This document shows positions 59,449 to 64,000 of a stretch of DNA of 64,000 nt, one piece after another. The notes under the pieces were generated by a model. That model did no database searches. It was given only the letters and a program-made list of their open reading frames with translations, and was not told the DNA's origin. The stretch lies in NCBI GenBank assembly GCA_900111435.1, contig FOIY01000003.1, positions 370,201-434,200 on the forward strand, written 5' to 3'. Made by a program: the position numbers and the translations under genes. This DNA comes from Ruminococcaceae bacterium KH2T8. Lineage in GTDB: Bacteria; Bacillota; Clostridia; Saccharofermentanales; Saccharofermentanaceae. The first letter of the stretch is position 1. Every line of letters starts with the position of its first letter.

Positions 59449-59465
59449 TTTAACGGTTGATTAAT
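59449..59465 (-). promoter_or_regulatory. 11-bp TTAA repeat upstream of lipoprotein copy 3
   Basis: TTTAAC (59449-59454) and ATTAAT (59460-59465) are 11 bases apart. A further TTTAAC is present at 59479. Confidence 0.5.
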
Positions 59466-59599
59466 CCGCGCGAAGTTTTTTAACAGATATTCACAAACTC
59501 GATGCAACCAAATGGATTTTCTTGCGTTATATGACCGCAAACGCAATGTTAACGGGCATTAACCGATTGTGACCACTTCGCGAAAAAGATCGTTCCCGA

Positions 59600-59635
59600 A
59601 CAAAAATGTCGCCTCCCGATCACTCGAAAGGCGAC
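59600..59635 (-). terminator. Terminator of lipoprotein copy 4
   Basis: On the minus strand GTCGCCT pairs with AGGCGAC around 14 bases, followed by ATTTTTG. Confidence 0.85.
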
Positions 59636-59664
59636 TCTCTGAACAAATCAGTTTTTCCGTTGAT

Positions 59665-60585
59665 TCAGCTAACAATGATCATGCCGGACCAGTATGCATT
59701 TCCGTAAGGATCGTAGAATGTAAAAGTATAATTTCCTGCTTCTACGGTGCCGTCAGCATCTGTGTATACTGCCAGATAAACTTCATCATAGATTTCGGCA
59801 ACGATCTCTCCGTTAAGCTCTGCTGTTGCATAAAAGCCTGTGAAATCCGGATCCCCGTCCGTTGTGAGATATGTCATGCTGACACAGATATAGTAATCCG
59901 GTGTAGTATCCGAATATGCGATATTATTATCTTCATCTACTGTGTCACATCCGAGAAATGAGGCACCTACGATACCATATTGCTCCATAAGATCATCATC
60001 TACCGTACCTGCGCCAATTGCCAAAAATGCAAGATCATCAGCTCTTCCGAGAAAATCATATACATCTTCGAGCACATCAACAGAATCAACGACGAACCAT
60101 TCCTCATCTTCTTTTACGAACTCCAGTGTGATCTCGATCTCAATCGTATCTGCGGAGCTTACCGAATCGATAAGTTCATCCTTATCATCATAGTCTTCGT
60201 CAAGGATCTTATCTACATCAGCTACGGTAAAGATAACATCGATCGAGCCTTTACAGTCCTTGGCGCTTGCCTTGACAGACTCCTCATCGATCTCGTAAGT
60301 CAGCGTGTCGGCAACTTCCGACATAAACTCTGCAGCAGCTTCGGTATAGATCTCACCTGTGCTGAAGTCGAATGCCGCTTCGGCATTTTCCTTATTCTTC
60401 TTGAGTCCGTCTTCAGAAAGCTCGGCAATGTCATCCACATCACGTGAGATCACCGCGTCACAGTACGCTTTTGCGGCCTCTTTAACTTCATCCTTGGATT
60501 TGTCAAATAATGAGCATCCTGCCGAACCGATGAGCACCGTGCCTGCAAGCACTGTGCATGCCGTCCTTGTTACATTCTTTTTCAT
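59665..60585 (-). CDS. Lipoprotein, four-member paralogous family (copy 4)
   Basis: Signal ending SAGC (Cys24). The core is AAEFMSEVADTLTYEIDEESVKASAKDCKGSIDVIFTVADVDK, followed by ITLEFVKEDEEWFVVDSVDVLEDVYDFL, and a C-terminal Ig-like unit FTGFYATAELNGEIVAEIYDEVYLAVY. It has its own upstream region and terminator, so it is expressed separately from copies 2 and 3. Confidence 0.75.
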   Translation of the reverse strand: MKKNVTRTACTVLAGTVLIGSAGCSLFDKSKDEVKEAAKAYCDAVISRDVDDIAELSEDGLKKNKENAEAAFDFSTGEIYTEAAAEFMSEVADTLTYEIDEESVKASAKDCKGSIDVIFTVADVDKILDEDYDDKDELIDSVSSADTIEIEITLEFVKEDEEWFVVDSVDVLEDVYDFLGRADDLAFLAIGAGTVDDDLMEQYGIVGASFLGCDTVDEDNNIAYSDTTPDYYICVSMTYLTTDGDPDFTGFYATAELNGEIVAEIYDEVYLAVYTDADGTVEAGNYTFTFYDPYGNAYWSGMIIVS

Positions 60586-60697
60586 ATCTATCCCTCCTGT
60601 CCGTGTTCATTTTCCGAACACATTATGAGGATTATATATATGGCTATATAGCAGATTGCGGAAAAATAATGAATAATTTATAAATTCGATAAAACCG

Positions 60698-61435
60698 TTA
60701 TAGTTCTATGCTCCCAAGCACCTTTGAGATACTCTCATGGAATACGAGTTCCGCCATCCTGTCAGCAGGAGTAGGATCGCGGTTTATGATCACGAGATGC
60801 TTTCCTCTGAAGTCCATTGCAAGAGATGCCGCGGGATTTACAACGAGCGATGTGCCTCCGACGATAAGGCAGTCCGCATTATGAACGAGATTAATGGCAT
60901 TCCTCCATGCTTCGGTAGGAAGTGATTCGCCGTACAAAGTAACATCAGGTCTTATTACACCGCCGCAGATCTTGCACTTGGGGATATCTCCTTCTGCCGT
61001 AAAGATGGCATCTGCAGGATATTTCTTATGACAGCGCTTACAGTAATTACGAAGCGTCGAGCCGTGAACTTCCTGTACATTCACGCTTCCCGCCTTCTGG
61101 TGAAGTCCGTCGATGTTCTGCGTTATGACGCCATCGAGCTTTCCTGCCTTCTCCATCTCGGCAAGCTTCTTATGAGCTGCATTGGGCTCGATACCTTCTA
61201 CGTTCAGTTTCTGGCGATAGAACTCAAAGAATACCTTGGGCTCATAGTCTAAGCAGTCTATAGATAAGAGATATTCGGGAGTATATCTTTCGAACTGGAC
61301 ATCACGGTTATTGTAAAGACCGTCCTTTGATCTGAAGTCCGGGATACCGCTCTCGGTACTTACGCCCGCACCTCCGAAGAATACGATGTGCTCGCTGTCC
61401 TGAATTACCTTATTAAGTTCTTCGTATGTGCTCAT
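60698..61435 (-). CDS. cobB: Sir2 family NAD-dependent protein deacetylase
   Basis: NAD-binding FFGGAGVSTESGIPDFRSKDGLY, catalytic QNIDGLHQKAG and the following EVHGS with the catalytic His, and the zinc site CKRCHKKY with CKICGG are all present. The product removes acetyl or other acyl groups from lysine in the cytoplasm, e.g. on acetyl-CoA synthetase. At 245 residues it is a standard bacterial sirtuin. Confidence 0.95.
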   Translation of the reverse strand: MSTYEELNKVIQDSEHIVFFGGAGVSTESGIPDFRSKDGLYNNRDVQFERYTPEYLLSIDCLDYEPKVFFEFYRQKLNVEGIEPNAAHKKLAEMEKAGKLDGVITQNIDGLHQKAGSVNVQEVHGSTLRNYCKRCHKKYPADAIFTAEGDIPKCKICGGVIRPDVTLYGESLPTEAWRNAINLVHNADCLIVGGTSLVVNPAASLAMDFRGKHLVIINRDPTPADRMAELVFHESISKVLGSIEL

Positions 61436-61469
61436 GGTATCCGTCCTCCTTATATTAATATTCTACAAC

Positions 61470-61511
61470 TAAAAAGACGTCTCTGCCCGATAAAGGACAA
61501 AGACGTCTTTG
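61470..61511 (-). terminator. Terminator of trpS
   Basis: On the minus strand AAAGACGTCT pairs with AGACGTCTTT across a loop of about 18 bases, followed by TTTAG. Confidence 0.85.
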
Positions 61512-61531
61512 GATATTTTGTTTTATTAGGA

Positions 61532-62617
61532 TCAGCCGTTGAATCTCTTCTGCTGGCTTGCGATGAGCTCGCTGTCCTCAAAGTAGTTGATCCTCATTGC
61601 TGCCTTAACTTCCTTCAGTGTCTGTGCAGCTTCAGCTCTTGCTACTTCGGTACCCTTCTTTAAGATCTCGTATACGGCAGGGATATCTTTCTGGTATTCT
61701 GCTCTTCTTGCTCTTATGGGAGCGAGCTCTTCTTCAAGGACATTTATAAGAAGTCTCTTGACCTTAACATCACCGAGACCGCCCCTCTGATAGTGCTCCT
61801 TCATCTCGTCGAGATTCTTATAGTCAGGAGCATATTCAGCGAAATGCTCATCCTTGGCAAAAGCATCAAGGTATGTGAATACAGTGTTGCCCTCGAGGGA
61901 TCCGGGATCTTCAACTCTTAAGTGATTGGGATCCGTGAACATGCTCATTACCTTCTTCTTAACATCCTCGGGAGTATCGGAGAGGTAGATGCAGTTACCT
62001 AAGGACTTACTCATCTTAGCCTTACCGTCAGTACCGGGAAGACGTGAGCATACTGCATTATTAGGCAGGAGCGCATTGGGCTCGACAAGTACTTCACCGT
62101 ATGTGGAGTTGAACTTACGAACGATCTCGCGAGCCTGCTCGATCATGGGAAGCTGATCCTCACCTACGGGAACCGTAGTAGCCTTGAACGCCGTGATATC
62201 CGAAGTCTGGCTTATGGGATAAGTCAAGAAGCCGACGGGAATGCTCGTCTCAAAGTTACGAAGCTGGATCTCCGTCTTTACGGTAGGATTTCGCTCGAGC
62301 CTTGAAAGAGTAACAAGGTTCATGTAGTAGAACGAAAGCTCCGTGAGCTCTGCTACTTCTGACTGGATGAAGATATTGGACTTCTCGGGATCAAGACCTG
62401 CAGAGAGGTAATCGAGAGCAACCTCGATGATATTGTCCCTGATCTTGTCCGGGTTATCGAAATTATCCGTCAATGCCTGAGCATCGGCGATCATTATGAA
62501 TATCTTCTCGAACTCTCCGGAATTTTGAAGTTCAACTCTTCTTCTCAATGAACCTACATAATGTCCCAGGTGAAGTCTTCCTGTAGGACGGTCTCCGGTA
62601 AGTATGATCTTTCCCAT
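61532..62617 (-). CDS. trpS: Tryptophanyl-tRNA synthetase
   Basis: [18 protein letters not shown] carries the HIGH-type motif (HLGH), and [19 protein letters not shown] the KMSKS motif. The segment [17 protein letters not shown] is class I TrpRS-specific. 361 residues is normal for the family. No T-box leader is visible; the gene follows the cupin gene by 41 bases and may share its transcript. Confidence 0.96.
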   Translation of the reverse strand: MGKIILTGDRPTGRLHLGHYVGSLRRRVELQNSGEFEKIFIMIADAQALTDNFDNPDKIRDNIIEVALDYLSAGLDPEKSNIFIQSEVAELTELSFYYMNLVTLSRLERNPTVKTEIQLRNFETSIPVGFLTYPISQTSDITAFKATTVPVGEDQLPMIEQAREIVRKFNSTYGEVLVEPNALLPNNAVCSRLPGTDGKAKMSKSLGNCIYLSDTPEDVKKKVMSMFTDPNHLRVEDPGSLEGNTVFTYLDAFAKDEHFAEYAPDYKNLDEMKEHYQRGGLGDVKVKRLLINVLEEELAPIRARRAEYQKDIPAVYEILKKGTEVARAEAAQTLKEVKAAMRINYFEDSELIASQQKRFNG

Positions 62618-62658
62618 TTAAAATGTGCCTCCGTTAACAAACAACTTCGTCTATTATA

Positions 62659-62988
62659 TCAGACCTTCGCAACTACTGCGTAGAAGATTAAGTCTTCGTT
62701 GCCTGTATTTATGAGGCTGTGAGATCTGCCCTTGGCACAAAGATGTGCTTCACCGGGATTTGCGGGACACTCGCCGTCATCATTCTTCACAGTTCCGTGG
62801 CCTGAGAGGATAAAGATGATCTCCTCATCTTCCTCATGTGTGTGATATCCGATGGAAGCGCCGGGTACGAGGCGTCCCTTCATTACCTTATTTGTATCGT
62901 CCGTGTACATCTTAACGTTATAAGCGATCTCGCCGCCCTTAAAGTTAGGAATGCACTGTTCTTCCATTGTATTAAGATCTATGAGCAT
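62659..62988 (-). CDS. Cupin domain protein
   Basis: A 109-residue single cupin: motif 1 GYHTHEEDEEIIFILSGHGTV (His, His, Glu ligands) and motif 2 CAKGRSHSLINTGNEDLIF (His). These would bind one metal ion. The size suggests a small metal-binding regulator or isomerase; substrate unknown. It is upstream of trpS on the same strand. Confidence 0.85.
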   Translation of the reverse strand: MLIDLNTMEEQCIPNFKGGEIAYNVKMYTDDTNKVMKGRLVPGASIGYHTHEEDEEIIFILSGHGTVKNDDGECPANPGEAHLCAKGRSHSLINTGNEDLIFYAVVAKV

Positions 62989-63041
62989 AGTATTCTTCTC
63001 CTTTGTGATTTGCTTCTAAGATTATCCTCGATGATAGGCGA

Positions 63042-64000
63042 TCATGCAAGGTCATTAAGATCATATGCGTGCGTATATGCCTTATTTCCCTTTTCATCAA
63101 TTACCGAAAAGTATACATAGGGTGCGTCATTGGGGATCGCGAACTTCGCTTTCTTTACTGTGCCGCCCTTTTTGTCGTAGACGGTCTTCGCGTACTTGGG
63201 AGTCATATGCATCGTGATCCTCTTAGCTTCGGAGCACTCCAAGATGAACTGACCGTCCTCGACGCCAAGCGACTTTATCGCAGGACCCGTGCTCGCATAG
63301 ATACTTCCCTTCTCCATTGCTTCGATTATGCTTCCGTACTCGAGCTTATCCGCCTCGATCATGGTCCATGCGCCGAAGGAATCGCACATCGGATCCTCGA
63401 AAGCCTTCTTATTGTGATTATCGTCAGCTCCGTGACAGAACATCTTCCTGCCGTGACGAAGCAGCATGTCATAAACGGGCATATTCTCGGCGTAGCCGCT
63501 GGTCTTCATGGATGATGTATTAAAGATCTCCATGCTCCAGAAACCTTTGAGCTTCATGATATCCTTGGTCTCCTGCATCGACCAGCACGGGTGATTGAGA
63601 CTTACGAGATATCCGTTCTCGCGTGCTGCATCAATGAACTTCTGGATATACATCCACGTGAACTTTCTGGGACCGATATTGCCCTTATGCGGCGCTGTCA
63701 GTGCCTTGGGGAGCGGCATATATTTACAGTAAAAAGGATCATAAGCGATTATCGCCGTGTTATCCTTATCTTTCGCAAAGAGATTAATGTGGATCTCAGG
63801 CTTGAACCTGTCGAACCTGCAGATCTTCGAAGGCCTTATATATGCTTCGTAACCCGTGATCAGGAGAAAGTCATCGGTCGTAAGATCGTTATGAGCAGCG
63901 GGATACTCGTGATCCGTTATCGCAAGGATATCGTATCCGTGATCCTTATAGGCTTTAACGAGTTCCTTATCGGTGAGCTTTCCGTCCGACAGAGTCGAAT
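63042..64000 (-). CDS. PHP domain protein (5' end outside window)
   Basis: The frame is open across the right edge; the visible part begins STLSDGKLTDKELVKAYKDHGYDILAITDHEYP, which is the second PHP motif. Further metal ligands are visible in EIHINLF, SLNHPCWS and HGADDNHNKK. PHP proteins are trinuclear-metal phosphoesterases. The last 100 residues (IYASTGPAIKSLGVEDGQFILECSEAKR) form an Ig-like C-terminal domain typical of PHP proteins with a free-standing phosphodiesterase role. An internal ATG at 63719 is not the start, since the motif lies upstream of it. Confidence 0.85.
   Translation of the reverse strand, partial: STLSDGKLTDKELVKAYKDHGYDILAITDHEYPAAHNDLTTDDFLLITGYEAYIRPSKICRFDRFKPEIHINLFAKDKDNTAIIAYDPFYCKYMPLPKALTAPHKGNIGPRKFTWMYIQKFIDAARENGYLVSLNHPCWSMQETKDIMKLKGFWSMEIFNTSSMKTSGYAENMPVYDMLLRHGRKMFCHGADDNHNKKAFEDPMCDSFGAWTMIEADKLEYGSIIEAMEKGSIYASTGPAIKSLGVEDGQFILECSEAKRITMHMTPKYAKTVYDKKGGTVKKAKFAIPNDAPYVYFSVIDEKGNKAYTHAYDLNDLA

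Larger units (their letters stand above)
59364..59664. other. Upstream region of lipoprotein copies 3 and 2
   Basis: No gene. It contains the TTAA direct repeat at 59449-59465, a second pair GTTAAC/ATTAAC at 59548 and 59558 (10-base spacing) and the terminator of copy 4 at 59600-59635. Confidence 0.5.

Noticed and set aside
62618..62660. T-box leader for trpS
   Set aside because: Only 41 bases separate trpS from the cupin gene and no T-box sequence is present.

Overview
This window is a stretch of a low-to-mid GC Gram-positive anaerobe, most likely a gut or rumen Clostridia (Oscillospiraceae, Lachnospiraceae or Saccharofermentans-like). The evidence is the lipoprotein signals (LxxC), Thr/Ala-rich surface linkers, strong AGGAGG ribosome sites, desulfoferrodoxin and rubrerythrin oxygen defence, the MEP pathway genes ispD and ispF, a family II (Mn-dependent) pyrophosphatase and many small-family membrane proteins (DUF975, YitT, YcxB, DUF4190, UPF0291). 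No IS element, prophage or CRISPR array was seen. The only clearly accessory stretch is around 25.6-27.8 kb.

Layout. 0-0.6 kb: end of a 2H phosphoesterase gene, then tRNA-Pro(TGG). 0.6-5.1 kb: a leftward operon of small poorly known proteins built around an XRE regulator fused to a RelA/SpoT-type hydrolase domain; it includes a 52-residue protein. 5.1-10 kb: leftward membrane protein, GNAT, a frame-broken 2H phosphoesterase, a MerR-methyltransferase fusion with its own long-spacer promoter, and a lipoprotein. 10-13.7 kb: rightward DUF975 protein, OmpR-type response regulator, histidine kinase and RsmC-like methyltransferase. 14.1-17.2 kb: two tandem paralogous surface proteins with thioester-domain and Cna-B-like features. 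17.3-21.1 kb: MacAB-like ABC exporter with an unusual adaptor. 21-25.6 kb: small membrane proteins, desulfoferrodoxin, YitT, IlvE. 25.6-27.8 kb: GC-rich island, dense short repeats, a PD-(D/E)xK-like nuclease and a convergent DUF2971 gene. 27.9-33.4 kb: lipoprotein and a complete sugar-type ABC importer. 33.4-38.2 kb: small membrane proteins, an aromatic-acid-exporter-like protein, UPF0291, and the GGGtGRT / NifU-like pair behind a long leader. 38.7-42.8 kb: SulP transporter, then a single frame joining rubredoxin, FMN glutamate-synthase and rubrerythrin modules. 43-54.4 kb: DUF885 lipoprotein, AMP-ligase, radA-ispD, ispF, Mrp ATPase, phosphodiesterase, methyltransferase, oxidoreductase. 54.5-60.6 kb: pyrophosphatase and four paralogous lipoproteins. 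60.7-64 kb: Sir2, TrpRS, cupin and a PHP protein that runs off the window.

Two themes link the regions. First, seven intergenic sites carry TTAA half-sites repeated at exactly 11 bp (near 10071, 13740, 13979, 21158, 35018, 54472, 59449), the geometry expected for an OmpR/PhoP-family regulator; one lies upstream of the gene that precedes the two-component system itself. This suggests a cell-envelope or phosphate regulon covering the DUF975 protein, the surface proteins, the exporter, a small membrane protein, the pyrophosphatase and a lipoprotein. Second, many housekeeping promoters are of the extended -10 type (TGnTATAcT or TGnTAAAAT), and at radA and the nuclease gene the -10 box lies only six bases from the start codon, which predicts leaderless mRNAs. 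All functional assignments rest on reading motifs by eye; no database search was possible.
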